The position numbers and the translations under genes are program-made. 64,000 bases of DNA from positions 17,341 through 81,340 of IMG/VR virus record IMGVR_UViG_3300031823_000004, one strand, 5' to 3'. The notes under the pieces were generated by a model. It did no database searches, was not told the origin of the DNA, and saw only the letters and a program-made list of their open reading frames with translations. Positions 57,450 through 64,000 of this stretch are shown piece by piece (position 1 is the stretch's first letter; every line of letters begins with the position of its first letter). Source of the DNA: a virus.

Positions 57450-58249
57450 TCTGCTTGTTTTCCTTTGGATTTCGGGCTCGTTTCCCGCAGCATTTCGGCC
57501 ATCGCGGTCAGCGCCGCCGCGACGAACGACAGGATGGGAGTCGCACCATAGCGCGTGTAGGGCCCCACCTGCGCATAGGGTGTGCCGCCCACATGGCCGT
57601 TGACGTCACCCACGACCCAGTCGTGCATCGGCGGCACCAGGGAGCGCGCGGCGTCCAGGCTGGTGGTGTAAGGCGGCGCTTCCGGTGGATCGCAGGTCAG
57701 TGCGTACAGCGTTGCGATAGAGACCGGGATGGTGATCGGAACCCCGGCCAGGGCCGCCGTAATGTCCCTGTCCAGATCGCGGCAGTCCTTGTCAATGACA
57801 CCGAGGACGATGGGCGTGGCGACGCCGGGCTCCAGTCTGGACGCGCGGTCGGCAAGAGCCCAAAGACGGGCAGGGTCGACCGGCTGGGGCCGGGGTGGCT
57901 GGAGTGGAGGTAGAGGCGGTTCAGCAACGTCAGGCTTAGGGAACTGGGACAGGTCTCGGGCGAGCCCAAGCAGACGCTCCGGAGTTGTCTTCGCGCGGAG
58001 ATCCAGCTTCTGGCCGTAGTGATAGCCGTCCGGCGCATCCGGGCGATAGTAGCACATGAAGTTGGGCCCCTGAATGTAGCCGAACCGCCCGGCCGGGGAT
58101 TCCATCACCGCATGCGCCCGCCACCTGCCATTGGTAACGCAAAGCCCATCGTTGACACGCTCGCTGTCCGGAACGCCGTGGTTGACGATCCAGTCGAATA
58201 TGGTGTGGTAGGCGGCCAGCAGGTCGCTGAATGGAACTTGGTCCGGCAT
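57446..58249 (-). CDS. Hypothetical protein, first gene of the late operon
   Basis: A 267-residue protein. The N-terminal half (FSDLLAAYHTIFDWIVNHGV; GYIQGPNFMCYYRPDAPDGY) is helical, followed by a Pro-rich linker and a C-terminal part (YTTSLDAARSLVPPMHDWVV) of a type found in many tailed phages (T-S-L-D-A-A-x-x-L-V-P). It is the first leftward gene after the noncoding region, so its promoter probably lies within 58250-58500. GGGGAATT is a few bases before the ATG. Function unknown. Confidence 0.5.
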   Translation of the reverse strand: MPDQVPFSDLLAAYHTIFDWIVNHGVPDSERVNDGLCVTNGRWRAHAVMESPAGRFGYIQGPNFMCYYRPDAPDGYHYGQKLDLRAKTTPERLLGLARDLSQFPKPDVAEPPLPPLQPPRPQPVDPARLWALADRASRLEPGVATPIVLGVIDKDCRDLDRDITAALAGVPITIPVSIATLYALTCDPPEAPPYTTSLDAARSLVPPMHDWVVGDVNGHVGGTPYAQVGPYTRYGATPILSFVAAALTAMAEMLRETSPKSKGKQAE

Positions 58250-58358
58250 GACAATTCCCCTTTCGCCGGATGCGTGTAAACGGTGTTGTGCCTGCTGTCA
58301 AGCGAAATAGTTGTATCCGCAGGGGAGGGTTGTCGCGGGGGTTACTATTAGACTGTTA

Positions 58359-58484
58359 TATGCAACTATTATAGTTCTTGCAGCGTATTTTTCTGAAGCA
58401 GTCGTTTATGCAACTAAGGACGTTTTCAGAGTAGCGCGCAACAGCATTGGCTGTTTCAGCAGAATACGTACTGTTATGCAACTA
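58359..58484. repeat. Iteron-like TATGCAACTA repeats
   Basis: Three exact 10-bp copies at 58359-58368, 58407-58416 and 58475-58484 (same direction), spaced 48 and 68 bases. The first and third share more flank (ACTGTTA before, TATAGT after), making each nearly palindromic. A binding site for an initiator or regulator is likely. Confidence 0.5.
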
Positions 58485-58678
58485 TAGTAAAAGCAGAGTG
58501 GTATTTTTGCGCGGGGGTAGGCCGGTCCTCAAGCCGCCCGAACGTCCGCGCCCCCACCTCCCGCCCCCGTAACGATACGAGCTGCCATTGAAATAAATCG
58601 TGAGCGCCTGACGCTTGATTGTTTCAGTGCGCCGGCGTTTGTTTCAGCGCCTATCACGTATTGTTTCAGCCTGGCGCG

Positions 58679-58899
<221 letters not shown>

Positions 58900-58935
58900 G
58901 CGGTCGACCTGCTAGGGCATGTCCCAGATACGACT

Positions 58936-58956
58936 AGGGCGCCCAATGGGCGCCCT
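58936..58956. terminator. GC hairpin, possible terminator
   Basis: AGGGCGCCC (58936-58944) and GGGCGCCCT (58948-58956) form a 9-bp stem with a three-base loop, just beyond the stop of the leftward gene 58984-59181. No T-run follows on the leftward transcript, so termination would be inefficient. Confidence 0.35.
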
Positions 58957-58983
58957 GTGGTGACTTAGCCTGTGCGGGATTGC

Positions 58984-59181
58984 CTAGTCGAGTAGTTCAG
59001 CATTGAGCGCGTTGCACTGGACCGTAAAATATTCGTCTTCGCTGATCTCTAGTCCGTCCAATGTGTACACAACATACGATACGAATCCGTGTCCGTTGTC
59101 AGCGACTCGGTATGTCGCATGAATAGACAGCATGGGCGAGACAGGAATCGCATAGACTGCGTTAGCGCAATTGATTGCCAT
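58984..59181 (-). CDS. Small early-type hypothetical protein
   Basis: A 65-residue protein (MAINCANAVYAIPVSPMLSI, HATYRVADNGHGFVSYVVYT, LDGLEISEDEYFTVQ...) of beta-rich character. AAAGGAAC precedes the ATG. Its leader (promoter 59222-59250, then AGCAG...AAAGGAACTCGG) closely resembles that of the next gene, a duplicated control unit. Its short size and strong dedicated promoter suggest an early host-directed or regulatory protein; function unknown. Confidence 0.55.
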   Translation of the reverse strand: MAINCANAVYAIPVSPMLSIHATYRVADNGHGFVSYVVYTLDGLEISEDEYFTVQCNALNAELLD

Positions 59182-59221
59182 AACCGAGTTCCTTTCCGGA
59201 CTGCGTTGCGTAGCAGTCCGG

Positions 59222-59250
59222 TATGTAGTGACAGCGCATACGCTTGTCAA
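59222..59250 (-). promoter_or_regulatory. Early promoter/operator module 1
   Basis: Leftward: TTGACA (59245-59250), 17-base spacer, TACATA (59222-59227). The spacer and -10 hold the palindrome arms GTATG and CATAC around GTCAC. Drives 58984-59181. Confidence 0.65.
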
Positions 59251-59256
59251 GCTGGA

Positions 59257-59733
59257 TTAGCGGCGCAGTCCCAGGAAATTGCGCCGCACATATCCCTTGA
59301 GTCCGTCGACCCTGATACGCGTTGCTGTCCAGGACTCGAATTGAGTCGGCGCGGTCCGGTCCGGCTGTACGATCTCACTGCGGTCGACGTCAAAATGGCC
59401 ATAAGCTACCATCGCATACGCAAGACACATTTTATGGGCGAGCGTACCCTTGCGGTATGTGCGGCGCCCATTATCGTCAATGTCACCATTCGGCAAATAG
59501 CTTGCGCCAATGGCCGACAGTGCGGATTGTTCGCGCGCGTGGGACTGATCCGCTTTGTCTGGCATAGATACGGTCAACTCTTCGATCATAACGGCACTCG
59601 TAAATCCGCACGCAGAGTCCAGGTCTTCGACTCGCACTGCGGTAACGTAACCATGTCGCAATTCAGAAAAGTCAAAAAAGATTCCGCCATATTCAAGATT
59701 GACGTCACCTTGATAGTACCAACGAGTCGCCAT
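59257..59733 (-). CDS. Early-type hypothetical protein
   Basis: A 158-residue protein (MATRWYYQGDVNLEYGGIFF ...). It has a beta-rich N-terminal part (ELRHGYVTAVRVEDLDSA) and a helical middle (HAREQSALSAIGASYLPNGD; GTLAHKMCLAYAMVAYGHFD), ending in basic LKGYVRRNFLGLRR. It is downstream of promoter module 2 and an AAAGGAAC SD. No family recognised; an early takeover function is possible. Confidence 0.55.
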   Translation of the reverse strand: MATRWYYQGDVNLEYGGIFFDFSELRHGYVTAVRVEDLDSACGFTSAVMIEELTVSMPDKADQSHAREQSALSAIGASYLPNGDIDDNGRRTYRKGTLAHKMCLAYAMVAYGHFDVDRSEIVQPDRTAPTQFESWTATRIRVDGLKGYVRRNFLGLRR

Positions 59734-59770
59734 TGCCGAGTTCCTTTCTGCTAGGGCGTTCCGTATGCCC

Positions 59771-59799
59771 TATGTAGTGACAGCATAGGGCATTGTCAA
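59771..59799 (-). promoter_or_regulatory. Early promoter/operator module 2
   Basis: Leftward: TTGACA (59794-59799), 17-base spacer, TACATA (59771-59776). Strong palindrome TGCCCTATG-N9-CATAGGGCA covers the spacer and -10. Drives 59257-59733. Confidence 0.7.
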
Positions 59800-59809
59800 C
59801 AGGAAAGCG

Positions 59810-60046
59810 CTAGACCATAGACCATTCGATCTCTTCGAAGACGTCCGGCTTATCGTCGACCGGTACCGGAGCGTATGTGGGCAATCGCCTTGCGCTATCC
59901 TCCCGCTCCCGCTTGACGCGTTCGCGTTCCTTAATCCAGTCTATGACAGCGGGAGTCGGCATTTCTGCAATCGGCTCTCCTGTACCGCGCCATCCCAGCT
60001 TGCCGTTGTTACGCGGGAAGATTATTACGTTGCCCACTTGTTTCAC
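59810..60046 (-). CDS. Early-type small hypothetical protein
   Basis: A 78-residue charged protein (GNVIIFPRNNGKLGWRGTGE; WIKERERVKREREDSARRLP). A GTG at 60046 is used; a second GTG at 60037 has GGAG at a better distance (ten bases) and may be the real start. The helical Arg/Glu middle could be a coiled coil or RNA-binding region. Promoter module 3 lies about 85 bases upstream. Function unknown. Confidence 0.5.
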   Translation of the reverse strand: MKQVGNVIIFPRNNGKLGWRGTGEPIAEMPTPAVIDWIKERERVKREREDSARRLPTYAPVPVDDKPDVFEEIEWSMV

Positions 60047-60131
60047 TCCGGTTAGAGAAAGCGGGAGAGCGAATCAGCTAAGGGTACCGCCCTGTGGTCA
60101 GTAGCCAACTAGGTGTTCGCTCTCAATGCCC

Positions 60132-60160
60132 TATATAGTGACGATATAGGGAATTGTCAA
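60132..60160 (-). promoter_or_regulatory. Early promoter/operator module 3
   Basis: Leftward: TTGACA (60155-60160), 17-base spacer, TATATA (60132-60137). Palindrome CCCTATAT-N7-ATATAGGG overlaps the spacer and -10. Drives 59810-60046. It faces away from module 4, so 60130-60246 is the divergence point of the early genes. Confidence 0.7.
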
Positions 60161-60217
60161 TCATCGACCTGTGGCCAAGTTTCACAATAATGTTATCAGC
60201 TATATTCTACTGCTTGC

Positions 60218-60246
60218 TTGACAAGGCTATGTAGCGACGATACATA
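60218..60246 (+). promoter_or_regulatory. Early promoter/operator module 4
   Basis: Rightward: TTGACA (60218-60223), 17-base spacer, TACATA (60241-60246), with palindrome CTATGTA-N7-TACATAG. Drives the 58-residue ORF at 60277. Confidence 0.65.
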
Positions 60247-60276
60247 GATCGCACGAAAGCAGAGAGGGACACTATC

Positions 60277-60453
60277 ATGATAAGAGTATCTCCCGCACTC
60301 GCGACAGACGCCTATCATGTACTTGCGAGTGCTGATCCGGCGGACCTGTCACCTGCCGAGGTGGTCGTACTCACGATTGTGAGTATGGTGGACGTTGTTA
60401 CGCGTGGCGACTATAAGACCGCGCGCAACATAATCCGCCAGTTCACGCGCTAA
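60277..60453 (+). CDS. 58-residue early protein
   Basis: A short ORF (MIRVSPALATDAYHVLASAD, PADLSPAEVVVLTIVSMVDV, VTRGDYKTARNIIRQFTR) with AGAGAGGG at a good distance and promoter module 4 upstream. It reads as a small helical bundle. It is the first gene of the rightward early unit, where antirepressors and host inhibitors often lie. No family recognised. Confidence 0.55.
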   Translation: MIRVSPALATDAYHVLASADPADLSPAEVVVLTIVSMVDVVTRGDYKTARNIIRQFTR

Positions 60454-60457
60454 AGTG

Positions 60458-60473
60458 CCACACTATAGTGTGG
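60458..60473. promoter_or_regulatory. Perfect 16-bp palindrome, operator candidate
   Basis: CCACACTATAGTGTGG has no loop, so it is a DNA-binding site rather than a hairpin. It lies between the 58-residue ORF and the zinc-ribbon gene, 27 bases before the ATG used for the latter. Confidence 0.5.
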
Positions 60474-60499
60474 AAACCATGAACGAAAGGGCAACAGCT

Positions 60500-61048
60500 A
60501 TGACGGAAGTATCAGAAATGCGCGTTTGCCCGGCTTGCAAGGGTACAAAAGTGCGCATAACGGAAGCCTGGACCTATCACGAGCGTGATGCGAATGGAGT
60601 TGCCACAGGGCGCACAAAAGACTATGCACGCCGGGTCGACCCGTGCTACGCTTGCGACAGCAAGGGGGAGTTCCCTAAGCCGGACGTTGCTGCGATCATC
60701 GAGGCAATCCGCGGGAGAGGCGGAAAAGGTCTCCGGAGCAAGCGTCCTGATAACCGCCGCGCCTATTACGTCTGGCGTCTCGCCCGTTTTCATGGTGGGG
60801 CCGACGTGACAATGCCAATGACGGCCACGATGGATAATAGTTCTGATCCGTGGCTGAAAGAACTGGACTCACTCGCTGACGCGGTCGCCCGCCGCGTGTT
60901 TGGAACTGACCTAGCGGCCGCGAATCGTTGGGGTAATGCGCTAGGTTACCTGGACCGGAATCTACCTGGATTGCCGGATTCAGCATATAGCGGCGGAAGA
61001 GTCGCCGATTCCGATAAACCCATCGAAGAAAGTGCGGAACTCACATAA
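60500..61048 (+). CDS. DnaJ-like zinc-ribbon protein
   Basis: A 182-residue protein with two CxxCxGxx-like knuckles, VCPACKGTKVR (about 8-18) and PCYACDSKGEF (about 47-57), a zinc ribbon as in DnaJ, followed by a helical C-terminal domain (WLKELDSLADAVARRVFGTD; LAAANRWGNALGYLDRNLPG). It has AAAGGG nine bases before the ATG at 60500 (earlier starts 60455 GTG and 60479 ATG are possible). It may bind protein or nucleic acid; nothing shows a J domain. Confidence 0.55.
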   Translation: MTEVSEMRVCPACKGTKVRITEAWTYHERDANGVATGRTKDYARRVDPCYACDSKGEFPKPDVAAIIEAIRGRGGKGLRSKRPDNRRAYYVWRLARFHGGADVTMPMTATMDNSSDPWLKELDSLADAVARRVFGTDLAAANRWGNALGYLDRNLPGLPDSAYSGGRVADSDKPIEESAELT

Positions 61049-61060
61049 ATCCGCAATGTA

Positions 61061-61109
61061 GTTGCTTGACAATTCCCTATCGCGTCAGTATATAGGGATT
61101 GTCAAGCAA
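61061..61109 (+). promoter_or_regulatory. Early promoter/operator module 5 in a long inverted repeat
   Basis: TTGACA (61066-61071), 17-base spacer, TATATA (61089-61094). The whole element is a near-perfect inverted repeat: GTTGCTTGACAATTCCCTAT (61061-61080) against ATAGGGATTGTCAAGCAAC (61091-61109), with one bulged base. Drives 61132-61608. Confidence 0.7.
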
Positions 61110-61131
61110 CGTCAGGACAGGGGCAAAAACG

Positions 61132-61608
61132 ATGGCATACTCAATTCGTTACGCGTCATTTGGCACAGTGTCGCACGCCACGCTCCGGAGCGAAGACTTG
61201 CTTGACGCGTTCGCCACGGAACTCGACTATCAGCTAAAGCGGCAGGTAAAGCGCTTCCCGCGCAAAGCCCATCGCAAATTGATCCGCGAGGCAAATGCGA
61301 TAGTCAACGCCACCTCGCGCGAGGAAGAATGGGCTTCTGAACTCGTTTCCGATTTGCAAGATGCATTGAATGACTTCGCGCCACCCTACGCCTACTTTGG
61401 CACAACGGAAGGTGACGGATCGGACTTTGGTTACTGGATCAGCGCCGACTCAATCGAGGACAATTTTGACGGCTTGAAGGTCGACGATACGTCGGCCGTA
61501 CCGCCTGATTATCGTGGCGAAGTGTTGCACGTAAACAATCATGGAAACATGACGCTCTATGTCGCAGCAAGCCACGGCAAATTGCGGGAAATTTGGGCCG
61601 TCGTTTAA
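61132..61608 (+). CDS. Early-type hypothetical protein
   Basis: A 158-residue protein (MAYSIRYASFGTVSHATLRS ...). A basic helical N-terminal half (DYQLKRQVKRFPRKAHRKLI) is followed by acidic segments (REEEWASELVSDLQDALNDF) and a beta part (YFGTTEGDGSDFGYWISADS). AGGGG precedes the ATG; promoter module 5 is about 40 bases upstream. No family recognised. Confidence 0.55.
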   Translation: MAYSIRYASFGTVSHATLRSEDLLDAFATELDYQLKRQVKRFPRKAHRKLIREANAIVNATSREEEWASELVSDLQDALNDFAPPYAYFGTTEGDGSDFGYWISADSIEDNFDGLKVDDTSAVPPDYRGEVLHVNNHGNMTLYVAASHGKLREIWAVV

Positions 61609-61628
61609 TCCGCCGCAGTCTGGACCCT

Positions 61629-61657
61629 AGCGGTCGACCGTCAACAGGTCGACCGCT
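61629..61657 (+). terminator. GC hairpin with SalI-type arms
   Basis: AGCGGTCGACC (61629-61639) and GGTCGACCGCT (61647-61657) form an 11-bp stem with a seven-base loop between two early genes. There is no T-run, so it may be an RNA-processing site or weak terminator. Confidence 0.35.
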
Positions 61658-61687
61658 CTAGCCTGAATTGCGAGAGGATACCCCAAC

Positions 61688-61873
61688 ATGAACGCCCGAG
61701 AATGGATTGCTGCGGTCGACCGTCACTTGCAGCGCCCAATGCGCACATACGAACAACGCTATTGCGCGCGTATGTTCGAACCCGAAAACACGGACGATAC
61801 AGCCCGCATCGTAGCGGATCTGTTGCGCCAGAACGACGCAACTCCCGCGCAAAGCATATTCAAGGAGTCCTGA
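61688..61873 (+). CDS. Small hypothetical protein
   Basis: A 61-residue helical protein (MNAREWIAAVDRHLQRPMRT, YEQRYCARMFEPENTDDTAR). AGAGGA lies about ten bases before the ATG. It is the first of a run of five closely spaced genes with two-base gaps or overlaps. Function unknown. Confidence 0.5.
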   Translation: MNAREWIAAVDRHLQRPMRTYEQRYCARMFEPENTDDTARIVADLLRQNDATPAQSIFKES

Positions 61874-61874
61874 C

Positions 61875-62135
61875 ATGGCACGACACTATTACCGGGTTTA
61901 CATAGGTCGACCGCACTATGAAGCGGAGCGCACCACATTGGCGCGCGAGGCGGAAGCCCGCCGCTATGCTGTCGCGGGCGCGGAAGCAAACTACATTGTT
62001 GACGCATACAGCGAACAGGACGCGATAAAGTGCGCCGCAATGGCGCAACGCGGGCAATGTCTCGTTTGGCATTGCGGGCCTCGCAAGGCTGTACCGGTCA
62101 TGATTCCTAATGTCGAGTTCACCGGGAGTTTTTGA
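61875..62135 (+). CDS. Small hypothetical protein
   Basis: An 86-residue protein (MARHYYRVYIGRPHYEAERT, TLAREAEARRYAVAGAEANY) with a helical basic part and a C-terminal strand (WHCGPRKAVPVMIPNVEFTG). AAGGAG precedes the ATG. Only one base separates it from the previous stop. No family recognised. Confidence 0.5.
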   Translation: MARHYYRVYIGRPHYEAERTTLAREAEARRYAVAGAEANYIVDAYSEQDAIKCAAMAQRGQCLVWHCGPRKAVPVMIPNVEFTGSF

Positions 62136-62136
62136 T

Positions 62137-62361
62137 ATGGCACAGAACCCGCCGAACCCGCCGAACCCGCCGAACATGAGCGCAACGCATTTGCGAACCG
62201 GCAAATGGGCCGTGCGACCGGCTGGTCAGCTTGGCACTTGCGGGTGGTACCCAAAACCCTGGACCGTGGTCTATGTCTCGGCAAGCAGCGAGGCGGAAGC
62301 CTTGCGCAAAGCCGCGCCTCTCCTCCCGCACAGTTTAACGGAAGAGGAGCGCATGGCATGA
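62137..62361 (+). CDS. Small hypothetical protein with NPP repeats
   Basis: A 74-residue protein beginning MAQNPPNPPNPPN, where three 9-bp DNA repeats encode NPP units, then a compact domain (GKWAVRPAGQLGTCGWYPKP, VYVSASSEAEALRKAAPLLP). GGGAG precedes the ATG. Its stop overlaps the next start as ATGA. Function unknown. Confidence 0.5.
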   Translation: MAQNPPNPPNPPNMSATHLRTGKWAVRPAGQLGTCGWYPKPWTVVYVSASSEAEALRKAAPLLPHSLTEEERMA

Positions 62362-62543
62362 CCTGCGACCGCACATATGACAGCGTCATTGCTGCGACCT
62401 GCTACGGCGCGACCGTCTATTGGCGCGAGGGAATCGGATGGGTCGACGATAGGCGCAACGCCCATTTGTTTTGTGAACGCGATCGGCTACCACGCCTGGC
62501 CGATGGCGTAACGAATATCCGTTTCGAAAAGGTGACGCCATGA
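62358..62543 (+). CDS. Small hypothetical protein
   Basis: A 61-residue protein (MTCDRTYDSVIAATCYGATV, YWREGIGWVDDRRNAHLFCE) with three Cys and a short beta pattern. Four-base overlaps join it to both neighbours, so it is probably translated by coupling. No family recognised. Confidence 0.5.
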   Translation: MTCDRTYDSVIAATCYGATVYWREGIGWVDDRRNAHLFCERDRLPRLADGVTNIRFEKVTP

Positions 62544-63253
62544 ACCCGCCGGACTACGGAACCTTTCAGGCTGCATTGCGCGAGCGTTCTTACCTGGACT
62601 CGCTCTATCAGCAAAAAATGAGCGATCTGCAATCGGCCTTTGAATCCGCAATCATCGCAGGCTATCGGAGCCTGTATCCCAAACGCAAGGCGAAGGACTG
62701 GCGCGCGGCGCTGCATACCCTTGATCCCGAGGGCCAGGTTTTCCGCAAGCCTTGGGACGATGCCGCGGAAAGCCTCTCCCGCGAGCGCCGGAAGGCACTG
62801 GATGGCGCGGAGGAAGCGCTATGGGTTGCCGCTGCTGGCCTCCCGCTGCCCGCCAGCGAGGCGCTACGCCCGCCGCTTTATGCCGAGTTCCCGGCGCATC
62901 ACTACTGGACAATGGGATACAGCGCCTGCACCTATGCGAAAGCCGCCGCGAACCGGCTCGCCGATAAAGCCCGCGCGCACGGTCGACCTGCCGAGGTGCA
63001 TGAGATCGAACGTCATAGAGTGCATGGCCGTGGCTGGAGTCAGGAACACGCAACGTATGGCGTTTTCATAGATACCGACCGGCTAGGCTGGGAAATCCTG
63101 CAACGCAAGCCCGTCGCAAGTATGCGGGAACTCGTACGCATGGCGTGGAAACAAGGCGTTAACCCACGGGTTATGTGGCCGTTCCTCCCGCACGGTTTCG
63201 AGGAAGAGAACGGGCTGGACTTTTTCGGAAACGAGACCTGGAAAACCGCTTGA
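62540..63253 (+). CDS. Early-type hypothetical protein
   Basis: A 237-residue protein. Residues 1-100 are helical and charged (ERSYLDSLYQQKMSDLQSAF; KAKDWRAALHTLDPEGQVFR); the rest is mixed with many aromatic residues (FPAHHYWTMGYSACTYAKAA; MWPFLPHGFEEENGLDFFGN). It is the largest early gene in view and carries promoter module 6 at its 3' end. No motif is recognised that would assign a reaction. Confidence 0.5.
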   Translation: MNPPDYGTFQAALRERSYLDSLYQQKMSDLQSAFESAIIAGYRSLYPKRKAKDWRAALHTLDPEGQVFRKPWDDAAESLSRERRKALDGAEEALWVAAAGLPLPASEALRPPLYAEFPAHHYWTMGYSACTYAKAAANRLADKARAHGRPAEVHEIERHRVHGRGWSQEHATYGVFIDTDRLGWEILQRKPVASMRELVRMAWKQGVNPRVMWPFLPHGFEEENGLDFFGNETWKTA

Positions 63254-63278
63254 CAATTCCATATATCGTCACTATATA
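63250..63278 (+). promoter_or_regulatory. Early promoter/operator module 6
   Basis: TTGACA (63250-63255), 17-base spacer, TATATA (63273-63278), with arms ATATAT and TATATAGG around CGTCAC. It overlaps the stop of the preceding gene and drives 63305-63586. Confidence 0.7.
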
Positions 63279-63304
63279 GGGAAACAGACGGAAGGAACAA
63301 ACCA

Positions 63305-63586
63305 ATGACACTTGATGGCATGACGTCCGATATATGGGACAAGCTGACTCCAGGCGAGCGCGAGCGCTTGCGCGACAATTCAGGCTTGACCAGGGAGTTG
63401 CTTGGCCTTGAAGGCTGGCGGGTTGAAGTACGCGACACGCCCGAAGCAAAGCCGCGCCGCTTCATCGTCGGCCGGTCGACCGGCTGGCGACCGATCCACA
63501 TTGAGGTGCTGACGCGCCGTTCGCTTGGCGGTTGCGCTTGCAACGCCAGCTATGCGTCAGTGCGCAAAATCGAAAGGGTGCGATAG
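63305..63586 (+). CDS. Small hypothetical protein
   Basis: A 93-residue protein (MTLDGMTSDIWDKLTPGERE, RLRDNSGLTRELLGLEGWRV) with a helical start and a beta-rich end (RFIVGRSTGWRPIHIEVLTR, RSLGGCACNASYASVRKIE). AAGGAAC precedes the ATG. Function unknown. Confidence 0.5.
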   Translation: MTLDGMTSDIWDKLTPGERERLRDNSGLTRELLGLEGWRVEVRDTPEAKPRRFIVGRSTGWRPIHIEVLTRRSLGGCACNASYASVRKIERVR

Positions 63587-63587
63587 C

Positions 63588-63839
63588 ATGATAAGCCTCA
63601 CTGACGCCCTGGACGCAATCCAGGTAGGTCATGACGCGCACAGCGAAGACCGGCACTGCCCGAAAGGCTGGCACGCGGTAAGCAACACCTCCGGCAATAT
63701 CGCATACTTCGCGCATGAAGCAGACGCGCTCGCGTTCCGGCTTATGCTGGTGAATATGGCGCTCAATGGAACTGAATCAGCGGAGCGTCATATCTACAGC
63801 GGAGCGCCGTTCATGCGCCAAACCGAAAGGACACGGTAA
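63588..63839 (+). CDS. Small hypothetical protein
   Basis: An 83-residue protein (MISLTDALDAIQVGHDAHSE, DRHCPKGWHAVSNTSGNIAY, FAHEADALAFRLMLVNMAL) with a helix and several His/Cys. It starts one base after the previous stop. Function unknown. Confidence 0.5.
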   Translation: MISLTDALDAIQVGHDAHSEDRHCPKGWHAVSNTSGNIAYFAHEADALAFRLMLVNMALNGTESAERHIYSGAPFMRQTERTR

Positions 63840-64000
63840 TGGTCCGCATCAATATCCTGACCAATAATGCAGCCTTCGAAGACGGCGCGAGCGGGCAAGA
63901 AGTCGCCCGCATCCTTCGCGAACTGGCCGAACGGTACGAAGCATCAGGAGCGCCGTTTCCCGTCACCCTCCGCGATATCAACGGGAACGTCGTAGGCAAA
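63839..64000 (+). CDS. Hypothetical protein, partial
   Basis: The first 54 codons of a gene that runs off the right edge (MVRINILTNNAAFEDGASGQ, EVARILRELAERYEASGAPF). The start overlaps the previous TAA (TAATG). A beta-helix-beta rhythm suggests a small alpha/beta domain. No family recognised. Confidence 0.45.
   Translation, partial: MVRINILTNNAAFEDGASGQEVARILRELAERYEASGAPFPVTLRDINGNVVGK

Overview
The window is part of the GC-rich genome of a tailed double-stranded DNA bacteriophage with a contractile tail (myovirus morphology). Sheath, tube, tape measure, baseplate J-type and gp25-like proteins, portal, major capsid protein, prohead protease and large terminase are all recognisable. No rRNA, tRNA, CRISPR array or insertion sequence is seen. 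The host cannot be named from sequence; base composition, a GH108 endolysin and strong Shine-Dalgarno (SD) sites fit a high-GC Gram-negative bacterium.

Layout. (1) 1-1.9 kb: leftward SAM methyltransferase, a rightward MarR-like regulator behind a promoter/terminator leader, a leftward endolysin and a ribbon-helix-helix protein. (2) 2.0-5.0 kb, rightward: a coiled-coil membrane protein, holin candidates and small secreted or membrane proteins. (3) 5.0-9.8 kb: a sedolisin (S53) protease, a class 3 lipase and fibre-like proteins. (4) 9.8-19.5 kb, rightward: baseplate genes (gp25-like, J-like, I/gp48-like) and tail fibres, one ending in a glycoside hydrolase. (5) 19.5-58.2 kb, almost all leftward: the late operon, running terL, portal, glycosyltransferase, protease, scaffold, capsid, neck, fibres, sheath, tube, frameshifted chaperone, tape measure, hub. 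It meets the rightward baseplate block tail to tail at 19.53 kb. (6) 58.25-58.98 kb: the main noncoding region, with iteron-like repeats and micro/minisatellites, a plausible replication or control locus. (7) 59-64 kb: small early-type genes diverging from about 60.1 kb under six near-identical promoter/operator modules.

How the parts work together. Terminase and portal load DNA into a capsid built by the scaffold and protease. The tail is assembled by the G/GT chaperone on the tape measure and capped by the hub, J, I and gp25-like baseplate. Fibres, glycine-rich adhesins and the hydrolase domains probably handle the cell surface. Lysis would be by the GH108 endolysin and one of several holin candidates. 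A giant glycosyltransferase and two methyltransferases suggest modification of virion or host glycans.

Most notable observations: a probable +1 frameshift at CGA-TTT-CGA in the tail chaperone gene; an in-frame amber codon inside an otherwise intact ORF just before terL; a 90-residue protein joining a twin-arginine signal to a copy of the capsid C-terminus; a scaffold start nested in a pyrophosphatase-like fusion; a 27-repeat protein; two ORFs that seem to start at ATC and ATA; and a shared palindromic early promoter family. Functions of most small proteins are unknown and are marked so.
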